Part shown: positions 16,763 through 34,414 of the stretch, one piece after another
Layout: the number at the start of each line of letters is the position of its first letter
How positions within the stretch are numbered: position 1 is the stretch's first letter
DNA from: Geomonas anaerohicana
GTDB lineage: Bacteria > Desulfobacterota > Desulfuromonadia > Geobacterales > Geobacteraceae
Length of the DNA: 64,000 bases
NCBI RefSeq assembly: GCF_016458305.1
Contig: NZ_JAEMHL010000010.1
Location: 101,227-165,226 of the forward strand
Direction: 5' to 3'
Position numbers and translations under genes: made by a program
Notes under the pieces: model-generated
What the model saw: the letters and a program-made list of their open reading frames with translations, nothing else
The model's database searches: none
What the model was told of the DNA's origin: nothing

Positions 16763-18568
16763 ATGAAACACGCACACCCCAAGCAGTCTCCTTCCCGTTT
16801 CCTCCCCATCTCACTTTCCGAAGCAAAGGCTCGCGGCTGGAACGAGCTCGACGTCATCTTTGTCTCCGGCGACGCTTACGTGGACCATCCCTCTTTCGGC
16901 GTCCCGCTCCTGGCGCGGCTGCTGGAATCGAAGGGGCTCCGCGTGGGCATCATCCCTCAGCCGGATTGGCGCAGCAAGGAGCCTTTCATGGCTCTCGGGC
17001 GCCCGCGTCTTTTCTTTGCGGTAGCCGCCGGTGCCATGGATTCCATGGTGGCGCACTACACGCCGGCCAGGAAACTGCGCCGCGACGACGCCTACACTCC
17101 CGGCAACCGCCACGGTGCACGCCCCAACCGCGCCACCATCATCTACACCTCGCGCCTCAAGGAAGCCTACCGCGACGTTCCGGTGGTGATCGGCGGCATC
17201 GAGGTGAGCCTCAGACGCTTCGCCCACTATGATTTCTGGGAAGACAAGGTGCGCCGCTCCGCGCTCTTCGACGCCAAGGCGGACCTGCTGGTCTACGGCA
17301 TGGGTGAGAGTCCGCTGCTGGAACTGGTGCAGAGACTGCAGCAGGGTGAAGCCTTCGCTTCCATCCGCGACATCCGCGGTACGGCATACCCTTCTTCGAC
17401 CGCGCCTGAGCCCGGCGCCGACCTGGTGGAACTCCCGAGCTACGAGGACGTTTCGACGGACAAGGCCGCCTATGCGCGCTCGTTCCGCCTGCTGTCGGGG
17501 GAACAGAATCCCGGTTGTGCCAAGACTGTGGTTCAGCGCCACGCCCAGCGTTACCTGGTCTGCAACCCTCCGGCGTGGCCGCTTGACGAGCAGGCGCTGG
17601 ACGCGATCTACGCGCTCCCCTTCGTCAAGGCTCCGCACCCGAGCTATAAGGAAACGATCCCGGCCTACGAACAGATACGCAACTCCATCACCACGCACCG
17701 CGGTTGTTTCGGCGGCTGCGCCTTCTGCGCCATCACCCATCACCAAGGCAAGACGATCCAGTCGCGCAGTGAGCAAAGTGTGCTTCACGAGTTGGAGCGC
17801 CTGGCGGCGTTGCCGTGGTTCCGCGGCAGCGTGAGCGACCTGGGCGGGCCGACCGCAAACATGTTCGGGCTCTCCTGCGGCAACGCGGAGGCGGGCGCCA
17901 AGTGTCGCCGCGACAGCTGCCTGTTCCCTAAAATCTGCAAGAACCTGGTCACCGACGATGCTGCCAGTTCCAGGCTCCTCGCCAAGGCGCGCCGGATTTC
18001 AGGCGTGAAGAACGTCGCGGTCTCGTCGGGTGTTCGTTACGACCTGATGGAGCGCCAGCCCCGGTACCTGCGCGAATTGGTCTCGCACCACGTGAGCGGC
18101 CTCTTGAAGGTGGCACCGGAACATCTGACCGATCGCGTCACCTCGGTGATGCGCAAGCCCGGTCACGACTGTTTCGATCGCTTCCGGGACGCCTTCCAGA
18201 AGGAAAGTGCCAAGGCCGGTAAGAGGCAGTACGTCGTCCCGTACTTCATTTCCGGGCACCCCGGCTGCACGCTGTCGGATATGGTGGATCTCGCACTGAT
18301 GCTGAAGCGCTGGGGCATGCGGGTTGAGCAGGTGCAGGATTTCACTCCCACCCCGGGGACGCTGTCCACCTGCATCTATCACACGGGTGTGGATCCCTTT
18401 ACCGGGGAGAAGGTTTACGTGGCGAGGACGGATCGGGAAAAGGGGCTGCAAAAGTCGCTGCTTCTTTACCACGTGCCTGAGGAAAGGAAGAACTGCCTGG
18501 CGGCATTGAAGGAATGCGGCCGTGAGGATGCCGCGGCCGAATTGTTCGGGCAAAACAACAGGAGGTAG
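16763..18568 (+). CDS. ygiQ: YgiQ family (UPF0313) radical SAM protein
   Basis: A 601-residue radical SAM protein of the YgiQ/UPF0313 family. The [4Fe-4S]-binding CxxxCxxC is Cys315, Cys319 and Cys322 in [19 protein letters not shown]. The N-terminal part resembles a B12-binding-like fold ([26 protein letters not shown]), followed by [18 protein letters not shown]. The C-terminal [12 protein letters not shown] and [15 protein letters not shown] blocks are also typical. The biochemical role of the family is not established to my knowledge. The ATG at 16763 is chosen because AGGG precedes it and the family N-terminus starts nearby; an ATG at 16739 lies inside the palindromic element and lacks a ribosome-binding site. 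The YciI-like gene follows after two bases. Confidence 0.92.
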   Translation: MKHAHPKQSPSRFLPISLSEAKARGWNELDVIFVSGDAYVDHPSFGVPLLARLLESKGLRVGIIPQPDWRSKEPFMALGRPRLFFAVAAGAMDSMVAHYTPARKLRRDDAYTPGNRHGARPNRATIIYTSRLKEAYRDVPVVIGGIEVSLRRFAHYDFWEDKVRRSALFDAKADLLVYGMGESPLLELVQRLQQGEAFASIRDIRGTAYPSSTAPEPGADLVELPSYEDVSTDKAAYARSFRLLSGEQNPGCAKTVVQRHAQRYLVCNPPAWPLDEQALDAIYALPFVKAPHPSYKETIPAYEQIRNSITTHRGCFGGCAFCAITHHQGKTIQSRSEQSVLHELERLAALPWFRGSVSDLGGPTANMFGLSCGNAEAGAKCRRDSCLFPKICKNLVTDDAASSRLLAKARRISGVKNVAVSSGVRYDLMERQPRYLRELVSHHVSGLLKVAPEHLTDRVTSVMRKPGHDCFDRFRDAFQKESAKAGKRQYVVPYFISGHPGCTLSDMVDLALMLKRWGMRVEQVQDFTPTPGTLSTCIYHTGVDPFTGEKVYVARTDREKGLQKSLLLYHVPEERKNCLAALKECGREDAAAELFGQNNRR

Positions 18569-18570
18569 TC

Positions 18571-18870
18571 ATGCATTATCTGCTGCTGTATGAAGTTGCT
18601 CCGGATTACCTGGAGCGCAGGGGCGAGTTTCGCGGGGAGCACCTGGCCATGGCCTGGGAGTCCGCGCAGCGCGGCGAGTTGATTCTCGGTGGCGCGCTCA
18701 CCGATCCGGCTGACGGCGCCGTTCTCCTCTTTAAGGCCGATTCCCACGAAGTCCCGGCGGCCTTTGCCAAGGCAGACCCGTATGTGCTGAACGGGCTGGT
18801 GGCCAAGTGGACGGTGCGCGGCTGGCATACCGTGGTCGGCGAGCAGGCCTGCGCACCGGTCCACCTGTAG
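18571..18870 (+). CDS. YciI-like family protein
   Basis: A 99-residue YciI-superfamily protein with a ferredoxin-like fold signature. The conserved histidine lies in GEHLAMAWE (about residue 24) and the partner aspartate in KADPYVLNGLVAKW. These two residues form the putative active-site dyad of the family. Some relatives are dehydrochlorinases or small-molecule enzymes, but most are uncharacterised. AGGAGG from the end of ygiQ provides the ribosome-binding site. The two-base gap indicates cotranscription with ygiQ. It converges with the DUF2917 gene, with eight bases between their stop codons. Confidence 0.85.
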   Translation: MHYLLLYEVAPDYLERRGEFRGEHLAMAWESAQRGELILGGALTDPADGAVLLFKADSHEVPAAFAKADPYVLNGLVAKWTVRGWHTVVGEQACAPVHL

Positions 18871-18878
18871 TATTTTCT

Positions 18879-19160
18879 TTAGAGAAGTCGCGGCAGGAAT
18901 GGTCCGGCCGGCTGCGCGGCCAGCGCGGACCTGCTTTCCTGCATCACGCCCGCTGCTTTCATCTGCAGTTCCGCCGCTTCCAGGGCTTCCGCCAGGGCCG
19001 ATTCCCCCTTGGCCAACACGAAGCTGTTCCCCCTGCGCACGAGATAATCCCTGCCGTCTCCCTTGGTGAGCCAGATGGTTCCGGTGAGACAGCGCAGCGT
19101 GAGACCGTGCGGCCCACCTGTCAGACTCAACAGTTCCCCTTTCCCTAGCGAGCATTCCAT
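18879..19160 (-). CDS. DUF2917 family protein
   Basis: A 93-residue protein whose first 55 residues match the DUF2917 pattern: a short beta-rich stretch LSLTGGPHGLTLRCLTGTIWLTKGDGRDYLVRRGNSFVL, similar to the core of a small cupin-like barrel. The rest is a helical Ala/Glu-rich tail. The start is ATG at 19160, preceded by GGGAGG; an earlier in-frame ATG at 19190 would put the ribosome-binding site inside the gene. It is transcribed toward ygiQ-yciI and away from the tRNA-tuf operon. No function is known to me. Confidence 0.75.
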   Translation of the reverse strand: MECSLGKGELLSLTGGPHGLTLRCLTGTIWLTKGDGRDYLVRRGNSFVLAKGESALAEALEAAELQMKAAGVMQESRSALAAQPAGPFLPRLL

Positions 19161-19378
19161 AGCGTCCTCCCTTTTCTTTAGGTGAGTCAACTATAGCGGT
19201 GCCTCATCGATGAGTACAGACACAGGAAAAGTGATTTGTAACCATGACAATTGCTGGAAACTGTCGCTGTAACTGCCGCAAACCGGGGGAACTGTACCCG
19301 TGTCTGGTGTAGTGGGGGAGGCGTAGCCGGTAAAGGGCGAAAAAAATGCTGCGGCGGCAAGTTGATGCAAAAATGAGG

Positions 19379-19407
19379 TTGCATTGAGAATGAAGTGTTG
19401 CTATAGT
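19379..19407 (+). promoter_or_regulatory. Candidate upstream promoter P1 of the tRNA-tuf operon
   Basis: TTGCAT (19379-19384), a 17-base spacer and TATAGT (19402-19407). It lies about 185 bases before the first tRNA in the 430-base stretch between the DUF2917 gene and tRNA-Thr, which otherwise holds no gene I can recognise. Confidence 0.5.
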
Positions 19408-19502
19408 GTCGGACTCTTGCCCGCCACGGCGGCAAGTCGATGGAGTGCTTCAGCCGTATACGCTGCCCTTTGAAAAATAATTCGCACGCTGAAAAAAAGA
19501 TG

Positions 19503-19531
19503 TTGACACCGAGACCCTTTTGCTTTAGAAC
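19503..19531 (+). promoter_or_regulatory. Promoter P2 of the tRNA-tuf operon
   Basis: TTGACA (19503-19508), a 17-base spacer and TAGAAC (19526-19531), about 60 bases before the mature tRNA-Thr. This is the nearest promoter to the start of the large translation gene cluster. Confidence 0.7.
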
Positions 19532-19591
19532 AGGGATTCGCTTCGCAACACTGGGTGCGCAGCGAGATTGGTAGCGGATGGTAGCGAATCA

Positions 19592-19667
19592 GCTGGCGTA
19601 GCTCAATTGGTAGAGCAGCTGACTTGTAATCAGCAGGTTGCGGGTTCGAGTCCCATCGTCAGCTCCA
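19592..19667 (+). tRNA. tRNA-Thr (anticodon TGT)
   Basis: A 76-base cloverleaf: acceptor GCTGGCG pairs with CGTCAGC, the anticodon loop CTTGTAA reads ACA codons, the T-loop is GGTTCGAGTC, and CCA is encoded. It is the first of four tRNAs preceding tuf. Confidence 0.96.
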
Positions 19668-19698
19668 GATTGAAAAGTTAATAGCCTCACTTCTGTCT

Positions 19699-19783
19699 GG
19701 AGGGATTCCCGAGCGGCCAAAGGGAACAGACTGTAAATCTGTCGTCATCGACTTCGGAGGTTCGAATCCTCCTCCCTCCACCA
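19699..19783 (+). tRNA. tRNA-Tyr (anticodon GTA)
   Basis: An 85-base class II tRNA with a long variable arm. The acceptor GGAGGGA pairs with TCCCTCC, the loop contains CTGTAAA, and CCA is encoded. The matching tyrosyl-tRNA synthetase is at the other end of the window. Confidence 0.96.
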
Positions 19784-19893
19784 TACAAACTTCAGATGAG
19801 ATGAGCATCTGCTCAAATCAGGAGACCTGACGGTCGCTGGTACTGGTTGAGTGGAGTGCAAATCGAGTCAAAAAACTTCAGAGCAGGGAATTG

Positions 19894-19970
19894 GCGGGAA
19901 TAGCTCAGTTGGCTAGAGCATCAGCCTTCCAAGCTGAGGGTCGCGGGTTCGAGTCCCGTTTCCCGCTCCA
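19894..19970 (+). tRNA. tRNA-Gly (anticodon TCC)
   Basis: A 77-base cloverleaf with acceptor GCGGGAA/TTCCCGC, anticodon loop CTTCCAA (reads GGA/GGG), T-loop GGTTCGAGTC and an encoded CCA. Confidence 0.96.
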
Positions 19971-19981
19971 AAACAGAATAC

Positions 19982-20057
<76 letters not shown>

Positions 20058-20118
20058 TCCCCTTCTAGAAAAAGCATTCACATAACAGCTGTAGTAGAAA
20101 CATCAGGGAGGATTCCTC

Positions 20119-21309
<1,191 letters not shown>

Positions 21310-21377
21310 GACCTGACGGGTTCTTTGAGTTCCGGAAGTATCGGGACAAGAAAATAGTTTGAAAAGGACGAAAGAAA

Positions 21378-21530
21378 ATGCCTAGAGACATCATCACCCT
21401 TGGCTGCACCGAGTGCAAACAGCGTAACTATACCACCACGAAGAACAAGAAGAATACGCCTCAGAAGCTGGAGTTCAACAAGTACTGCCGCTTCTGCCAG
21501 AAGCACACGCCGCACAAGGAAACCAAATAA
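21378..21530 (+). CDS. rpmG: 50S ribosomal protein L33
   Basis: A 50-residue L33 with two zinc-type cysteine pairs: CTEC (10-13) and CRFC (37-40). It begins [18 protein letters not shown] and ends in HKETK. The zinc-binding form is usual in many bacteria, while E. coli L33 has lost the cysteines. It lies between tuf and tRNA-Trp, the common rpmG-trnW-secE-nusG order. The ribosome-binding site GGACGAAAG is weak. Confidence 0.97.
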   Translation: MPRDIITLGCTECKQRNYTTTKNKKNTPQKLEFNKYCRFCQKHTPHKETK

Positions 21531-21540
21531 TTTGACTTGG

Positions 21541-21564
21541 GGTTCCCTGAACTGTCAGGGAACC
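21541..21564 (+). other. Perfect 10-bp hairpin between rpmG and tRNA-Trp
   Basis: GGTTCCCTGA (21541-21550) pairs perfectly with TCAGGGAACC (21555-21564) around an ACTG loop, nine bases before the mature tRNA-Trp. There is no T-tract. It may be a processing site that separates the tRNA from the mRNA. Confidence 0.6.
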
Positions 21565-21572
21565 CCCGCCGC

Positions 21573-21649
21573 AGGCCAGTAGCTCTAACGGCTAGAGCAC
21601 CGGTCTCCAAAACCGGGTGTTGGGGGTTCGAATCCCTCCTGGCCTGCCA
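21573..21649 (+). tRNA. tRNA-Trp (anticodon CCA)
   Basis: A 77-base cloverleaf with acceptor AGGCCAG/CTGGCCT, anticodon loop CTCCAAA, T-loop GGTTCGAATC and an encoded CCA. It is placed between rpmG and secE. Confidence 0.96.
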
Positions 21650-21682
21650 TTTTTTTTATCTTCACGAAGTGAGGAGTGACAA

Positions 21683-21868
21683 GTGCTCGCGAAAGCCAAG
21701 ACTTTTTTTGAGGATGTACAGGCGGAGCTCGCCAAGGTAACTTGGCCGACCCGTAAAGAGACCTTCTCTACTGCTCAGGTAGTTGTCGTCATCATCGTGA
21801 TCATCTCACTTTACCTTGGCGTCTGCGACGTGGTCCTTACTAAGCTTATCAAGTCGATTCTCCGCTAG
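21683..21868 (+). CDS. secE: Preprotein translocase subunit SecE
   Basis: SecE clamps the SecY channel. This short form has 61 residues and a single C-terminal membrane helix (VVVVIIVIISLYLGVCDVVL), preceded by the conserved cytoplasmic amphipathic segment FFEDVQAELAKVTWPTRKE. The start is GTG at 21683 with GAGGAG upstream. E. coli SecE has two additional helices that are absent here, as in many bacteria. nusG follows after 12 bases. Confidence 0.96.
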   Translation: MLAKAKTFFEDVQAELAKVTWPTRKETFSTAQVVVVIIVIISLYLGVCDVVLTKLIKSILR

Positions 21869-21880
21869 AGGACTCATCAA

Positions 21881-22408
21881 ATGGCACACAAATGGTACGG
21901 CGTACATACCTACTCCGGCTTCGAGAACAAGGTGCGACTCTCTCTGGCAGAGCGCATCAAGAATCTCGAGATGGAGGAGTTCTTCGGCGAGATCCTGATC
22001 CCGTGCGAAACCGTCGTCGAACTTAAGAAGGGGGAGAAGAAGACTTCTTCCAGGAAGTTCTTCCCCGGATACATCCTGGTGAACATGGAACTGAACGACG
22101 ACACCTGGCACGTGGTCAAAGAGACCGCGAAGGTTACCGGGTTCGTCGGTGGCAATAATCCCTTCCCGATCCCGGACGACGAAGTCAACAAGATCACCAA
22201 GAGGATGGAAGAGGGTGCTGAAAAGCCCCGTCCCAAGGTTCTCTTCGAAGTGGGCGAGACGGTCAGGGTCATCGACGGTCCTTTCCTCAACTTCTCGGGT
22301 GTGGTCGAGGACGTCAAGCCGGACAAGGGGAAACTCAAGGTCATGGTAAGCATCTTCGGGCGCGCGACTCCGGTCGAGCTCGAGTTTATGCAGGTAGAAA
22401 AGCAGTAG
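21881..22408 (+). CDS. nusG: Transcription termination/antitermination factor NusG
   Basis: NusG binds the RNA polymerase clamp, suppresses pausing and links to Rho or the ribosome. The 175-residue product has the NGN domain ([19 protein letters not shown] to about 110) and a C-terminal KOW domain containing [22 protein letters not shown]. This is the standard length. It is cotranscribed with secE and followed by the L11 operon. Confidence 0.98.
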   Translation: MAHKWYGVHTYSGFENKVRLSLAERIKNLEMEEFFGEILIPCETVVELKKGEKKTSSRKFFPGYILVNMELNDDTWHVVKETAKVTGFVGGNNPFPIPDDEVNKITKRMEEGAEKPRPKVLFEVGETVRVIDGPFLNFSGVVEDVKPDKGKLKVMVSIFGRATPVELEFMQVEKQ

Positions 22409-22472
22409 GGGCGACCCTCTGTTATTGATAGAAGCTTCCGGCAGTTCGAAGGAATGAAAAAGGAGTAGGAAA

Positions 22473-22895
22473 ATGGCGAAAAAGATCACCGGTTACATAA
22501 AGCTGCAGGTACCCGCAGGGAAGGCAAACCCGTCTCCCCCGATCGGTCCCGCACTCGGTCAGCACGGCGTCAACATCATGGAATTCTGCAAGGCCTTCAA
22601 TGCGAAGACCCAGGCAGACGAAGGGACCATCACTCCGGTCGTCATCACTGTCTACGCCGACAGGTCCTTCACCTTCATCACCAAGACTCCGCCGGCTCCG
22701 GTTCTCATCAAGAAAGCTCTCGGCCTCCAGAGCGGTTCCGCTACCCCCAACAAGACCAAGGTGGGCAAGCTGACCAAGGAGCAGGTACGCGAGATCGCTA
22801 CCAAGAAGATGCCCGACCTCAATGCCGCGAGCCTTGAGGCTGCCATGAAGACCATCGAAGGTACCGCGCGCAGCATGGGCGTTGAAATAGCTTAA
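22473..22895 (+). CDS. rplK: 50S ribosomal protein L11
   Basis: L11 forms the GTPase-associated centre with 23S rRNA and is needed for RelA activation. The 140-residue product has the N-terminal [32 protein letters not shown] block, a methylation-prone lysine region and the rRNA-binding C-terminal domain [14 protein letters not shown]. The AAAGGAG site is 13 bases before the ATG. rplA follows after 22 bases. Confidence 0.98.
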   Translation: MAKKITGYIKLQVPAGKANPSPPIGPALGQHGVNIMEFCKAFNAKTQADEGTITPVVITVYADRSFTFITKTPPAPVLIKKALGLQSGSATPNKTKVGKLTKEQVREIATKKMPDLNAASLEAAMKTIEGTARSMGVEIA

Positions 22896-22917
22896 GTTAA
22901 AGAGAGGGTTATCAGAA

Positions 22918-23619
22918 ATGTCTATGACAAAAAAGCTTAAAGAGGCTCGCGCCAAGGTCGACAGGACCAAAACCTATCCCCTGACCGACGGCCTTGAGCT
23001 CGTGAAGAGCGCGGCTTATGCGAAGTTCGACGAGACCGTCGACCTGGTGGTGAAGCTGGGCGTTGACCCGCGTCACGCCGACCAGATGGTCCGCGGCGCC
23101 GTGGTGCTCCCCAACGGTCTCGGCAAGGACGTGCGCGTCCTGGTCTTCGCCAAGGGTGAGAAGGAGAAGGAGGCCCGTGAGGCCGGTGCCGATTACGTCG
23201 GTGCCGACGACCTGGTCGCCAAGATTCAGGAAGGCTGGTTCGAGTTCGACACCGCCATCGCTACCCCGGACATGATGGGTGTGGTCGGTAAGATCGGTAA
23301 GCTCCTCGGACCCCGCGGCCTGATGCCGAACCCGAAGGTCGGCACCGTGACCTTCGACCTGGCCCGCGCCATCAAGGAGTCCAAGTCCGGTAAGGTCGAG
23401 TTCCGCGTTGAGAAGGCTGGTATCATCCATGCCCCGGTGGGCAAGGTCTCCTTCACCGCCGAGACCCTGAGGCAGAACGTGGTTGCCCTGGTGGAAGCAC
23501 TCCAGAAGGCAAAGCCGGCTGCTGCAAAAGGGACCTACATGAAGAAGGTTGCCGTGTCCTCCACCATGGGCCCGGGCGTCACCATCGATCTCGCTGACAT
23601 CAGCGCGATCTTGAAATAA
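22918..23619 (+). CDS. rplA: 50S ribosomal protein L1
   Basis: L1 forms the mobile L1 stalk near the E site and, in E. coli, represses its own operon by binding mRNA. The 233-residue product contains the family blocks [38 protein letters not shown] and GPGVTIDL. The length is normal. The usual rplK-rplA order holds, and the L10 leader follows. Confidence 0.98.
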   Translation: MSMTKKLKEARAKVDRTKTYPLTDGLELVKSAAYAKFDETVDLVVKLGVDPRHADQMVRGAVVLPNGLGKDVRVLVFAKGEKEKEAREAGADYVGADDLVAKIQEGWFEFDTAIATPDMMGVVGKIGKLLGPRGLMPNPKVGTVTFDLARAIKESKSGKVEFRVEKAGIIHAPVGKVSFTAETLRQNVVALVEALQKAKPAAAKGTYMKKVAVSSTMGPGVTIDLADISAILK

Positions 23620-23802
23620 AGAGCAGTACTAGCTGTAAAGCCAAAGTCAAAGACAGTGGGTGTGCCAGTTGTATCGTCGGCGCTTAAACGCTTCCGGGCG
23701 GCCAACCGAGACTTGCAGATGTTGCGCGAAAATGCACGTTCCGCAACTTCCTGACTTTGGCGGGGTTCCGTACCCGTATACCAAAAGAAAGGAGGAAGGC
23801 GC
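23620..23802 (+). promoter_or_regulatory. L10 leader region (autoregulatory mRNA structure) before rplJ
   Basis: A 183-base untranslated stretch lies between rplA and rplJ in an otherwise tightly packed cluster. In other bacteria this position holds the ribosomal protein L10 leader, to which the L10-L12 complex binds to repress translation. Several short complementary stretches are visible, but I did not fold the RNA. The call rests on position and length. Confidence 0.65.
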
Positions 23803-24324
23803 TTGAATAAGGAAAACAAGCAAGAACTTGTTGCCGAAATGCACGACAAGCTCCTCAAGGCGCAGGCGGTATTCCTCGCGGATTTCCGCGGGATGAACGT
23901 CGGCCAGGCCACCGAGCTCAGAAACGAGCTTAGGAAAGCCAACGCGGAGTACAAGGTCGTCAAGAACACCCTGCTCGAGATCGCTTCCAAGGGGACCGAC
24001 AAGGAAGGTCTGTCGCAGTACTACGCAGGCCCCACCGCTATCGCCCTTTGCTACGACGATCCCGTCGCGGCGGCCAAGGTGCTGTCCCGCTTCAACAAGG
24101 AAAACACTAACCCGTTTACCTTGAAAGCTGGCGTGCTCACCGGCAAGACCATCAACGTGGCTGAGATCCAGGCTCTGGCAGACCTGCCGAGCCGCGAAGT
24201 GCTTATTGCCAAGATGCTGGGCAGCATGCAGGCACCGGCAAGCAACTTCGTACGCGTTCTCGCGGCTGTTCCGGGCGGTTTCGTACGCGCGCTCGAGCAG
24301 ATCAGGATCCAGAAGGCTGCCTAG
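23803..24324 (+). CDS. rplJ: 50S ribosomal protein L10
   Basis: L10 anchors L12 dimers to the ribosomal stalk. The 173-residue product has the N-terminal domain ([34 protein letters not shown]) and a C-terminal L12-binding helix containing [21 protein letters not shown]. The start is TTG at 23803, set by AAAGGAGG just upstream; no in-frame ATG lies nearby. The preceding leader probably mediates feedback by L10-L12. Confidence 0.97.
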   Translation: MNKENKQELVAEMHDKLLKAQAVFLADFRGMNVGQATELRNELRKANAEYKVVKNTLLEIASKGTDKEGLSQYYAGPTAIALCYDDPVAAAKVLSRFNKENTNPFTLKAGVLTGKTINVAEIQALADLPSREVLIAKMLGSMQAPASNFVRVLAAVPGGFVRALEQIRIQKAA

Positions 24325-24384
24325 TCGCAGTCACCGACAATTTTCGCTTTAAACATCTAACAATATTCTCTGGAGGAGAAAGAA

Positions 24385-24765
24385 ATGGCTATCACCAAAG
24401 AAGAAGTAATCAGCTTCATTGAGAACATGTCCGTCCTCGAACTTGCCGGCCTCGTGAAAGAGCTCGAAGAAAAGTTCGGCGTATCCGCAGCCGCTCCGGT
24501 TGCTGTTGCTGCTGCTGGCGCTCCGGCTGCCGCTGCTGAAGCTGCTGAAGAGAAGACCGAGTTCGACGTCATCCTGAAGTCCGCTGGCGCCAACAAGATC
24601 GGCGTCATCAAGGTCGTTCGCGGCCTGACCTCCCTGGGCCTCAAAGAAGCCAAGGACCTGGTCGACGGCGCTCCGCAGCCGGTCAAGACTGGCATCTCCA
24701 AAGAAGAAGCTGCCGACGCACAGAAGCAGCTGGTCGAGGCTGGCGCAGAAGTGGAAGTTAAGTAA
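24385..24765 (+). CDS. rplL: 50S ribosomal protein L7/L12
   Basis: L12 is the multicopy stalk protein that recruits translation GTPases. The 126-residue product has the N-terminal dimerisation domain, an Ala/Pro-rich hinge ([19 protein letters not shown]) and the C-terminal factor-binding domain [32 protein letters not shown] precedes the ATG. An attenuator-like hairpin separates it from rpoB. Confidence 0.98.
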   Translation: MAITKEEVISFIENMSVLELAGLVKELEEKFGVSAAAPVAVAAAGAPAAAAEAAEEKTEFDVILKSAGANKIGVIKVVRGLTSLGLKEAKDLVDGAPQPVKTGISKEEAADAQKQLVEAGAEVEVK

Positions 24766-24790
24766 GCAGCTTCGCACCGATCTTTACCAA

Positions 24791-24830
24791 AGCCAAGGTC
24801 GCTTTTTGCGGCCTTGGCTGTTCTATTTTA
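24791..24830 (+). terminator. rplL-rpoB attenuator
   Basis: AGCCAAGGTCGC (24791-24802) pairs with GCGGCCTTGGCT (24808-24819) around a TTTTT loop, and GTTCTATTTTAG follows. This is the usual place for a partial terminator that lowers rpoBC expression relative to the ribosomal protein genes. Confidence 0.75.
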
Positions 24831-24927
24831 GTTTGAGGCCGCTTCACCCCGCAGCCCCGTCCGACCAGAACAGCAGGAAATTCAAGGGGGTGGAGGTCTT
24901 CCAAGGCGTTCACCACAAGGAGAAGAT

Positions 24928-29043
<4,116 letters not shown>

Positions 29044-29051
29044 GTTTGTTT

Positions 29052-29116
29052 GTCGGACCGGTCCGACTAGTCTGACTAGTCCGACCGGTCCGAGTCAGAC
29101 AGTCCGACCGTCCGAC
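29052..29116. repeat. Nine-base GTCCGAC array in the rpoB-rpoC spacer
   Basis: GTCNGAC/GTCCGAG heptamers start at 29052, 29061, 29070, 29079 and 29088, exactly nine bases apart; further copies start at 29094, 29102 and 29110. The array also folds: TCGGACCGGTCCGACTAGTC (29053-29072) is complementary, with one mismatch, to 29074-29093. It fills most of the 122-base gap between rpoB and rpoC. A related GTCCAC array lies at 63499-63542. Confidence 0.9.
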
Positions 29117-29165
29117 GCAGCTTGAAACAGATAACGTAACTCCTACCGCCAAGGAGGAAAATACT

Positions 29166-33311
<4,146 letters not shown>

Positions 33312-33319
33312 TCCAGTAT

Positions 33320-33370
33320 CCGGCCAGTGAGAGCGGGTTCCTCGCTTCACTGGCCGGCGTCTCACTTTTA
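33320..33370 (+). terminator. Intrinsic terminator after rpoC
   Basis: CCGGCCAGTGA (33320-33330) pairs perfectly with TCACTGGCCGG (33347-33357), and the inner bases extend the pairing. The tail CGTCTCACTTTTATC has only a short T-run. A promoter follows directly, so this is a boundary between the rpoBC and str units. Confidence 0.7.
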
Positions 33371-33381
33371 TCAAATAAAAC

Positions 33382-33410
33382 TTGACAAGCACGTACGTTG
33401 TTGCTATTTT
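33382..33410 (+). promoter_or_regulatory. Sigma-70 promoter of the str operon (rpsL-rpsG-fusA-tuf)
   Basis: TTGACA (33382-33387), a 17-base spacer and TATTTT (33405-33410), about 60 bases before the rpsL ATG. No other equally good promoter is visible between here and rplQ, so it may serve a transcript of about 19 kb. Confidence 0.75.
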
Positions 33411-33469
33411 CGTCGCTTCCGCGCGCGGGGTACGTCTGCGTGCGGAGAAGAAACGCGTGAGAGGAATGT

Positions 33470-33841
33470 ATGCCAACTATTAATCAGCTTATTCGTCATG
33501 GTCGGGAGTCAAAGGGTGAAAAATCCACTGCTCCGGCACTCAGGAGCTGCCCGCAGAAGAGGGGCGTTTGCACCAGGGTTTACACCACAACCCCGAAGAA
33601 ACCGAACTCCGCGCTTCGTAAAGTCGCCAGGGTAAGGCTTACCAACGGCGTCGAGGTGACCTCCTACATTCCGGGTGTTGGTCACAACCTCCAGGAACAC
33701 TCCGTCGTCCTGATCAGGGGCGGCAGGGTAAAGGACCTTCCGGGTGTTCGTTACCACATCGTCCGCGGTACGCTCGACTCTGTCGGCGTCAAGGGTCGTA
33801 TGAAGAGCCGTTCCAAGTACGGTGCGAAGAGGCCCAAGTAA
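33470..33841 (+). CDS. rpsL: 30S ribosomal protein S12
   Basis: S12 sits at the decoding centre. The 123-residue product has the streptomycin-contact loops [11 protein letters not shown] (Lys43) and [12 protein letters not shown] (Lys88), both in the drug-sensitive wild-type form. GAGAGGAATGT precedes the ATG. The last seven codons and the stop lie inside a 27-base unit that is repeated directly after the gene. Confidence 0.98.
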   Translation: MPTINQLIRHGRESKGEKSTAPALRSCPQKRGVCTRVYTTTPKKPNSALRKVARVRLTNGVEVTSYIPGVGHNLQEHSVVLIRGGRVKDLPGVRYHIVRGTLDSVGVKGRMKSRSKYGAKRPK

Positions 33842-33870
33842 CCGTACGGTGCAGAAAGACCCAAGTAACC
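33817..33870 (+). repeat. 27-bp tandem duplication of the rpsL 3' end
   Basis: The unit at 33817-33843 (GTACGGTGCGAAGAGGCCCA... through TAACC) contains the rpsL end and its stop codon. It is followed by a copy at 33844-33870 with four substitutions. The second copy is untranslated and carries a vestigial second PK-stop sequence. Confidence 0.85.
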
Positions 33871-33893
33871 GATTTTAAGTGAGAGGTTAAGAC

Positions 33894-34364
33894 ATGCCAA
33901 GAAGAAGAGAAGTAGCAAAGCGGGTGATCCTCCCGGATCCGAAATACGGTGACAGGGTGGTTGCCAAGCTGATCAATATAATCATGCTGGACGGCAAGAA
34001 GTCCACCGCCGAGAAAGCTCTCTACGGTGCCCTCGAGATCGCGGCCGGCAAGGCCGGCGACGAGCCGGTCAAGGTGCTCAAGAAGTGCCTCGACAACATC
34101 AAGCCGATGCTGGAAGTCAAGTCCCGCAGGGTCGGCGGCTCCACCTACCAGGTTCCGGTCGAAGTCCGTCCGGAGCGCCGCATGTCTCTGGCCATGCGCT
34201 GGCTGGTGAAGTACTCCAACGCCCGCAGCGAGAAGACTGTCACTGACAAACTCGCCGGCGAGATCCTCGACGCTTACAACAACCGCGGTTCCGCGGTGAA
34301 GAAGCGTGAGGACACCCACAAGATGGCAGAGGCCAACCGCGCCTTCGCCCATTACCGCTGGTAG
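33894..34364 (+). CDS. rpsG: 30S ribosomal protein S7
   Basis: S7 initiates assembly of the 30S head and contacts E-site tRNA and mRNA. The 156-residue product starts with [19 protein letters not shown] and contains the [16 protein letters not shown] and [16 protein letters not shown] blocks. GAGAGG precedes the ATG. In E. coli S7 represses the str operon; I saw no obvious control site here. Confidence 0.98.
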   Translation: MPRRREVAKRVILPDPKYGDRVVAKLINIIMLDGKKSTAEKALYGALEIAAGKAGDEPVKVLKKCLDNIKPMLEVKSRRVGGSTYQVPVEVRPERRMSLAMRWLVKYSNARSEKTVTDKLAGEILDAYNNRGSAVKKREDTHKMAEANRAFAHYRW

Positions 34365-34414
34365 TTTCAGGCGGCACCCTTTAAGGCTTAGAAAGCAACT
34401 CGGAGGAACAGTAA

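Noticed and set aside
29052..29116. Short regularly spaced repeats that might be a CRISPR remnant.
   Set aside because: The unit is nine bases with two-base spacers, far below CRISPR repeat and spacer sizes, and no cas gene is present.
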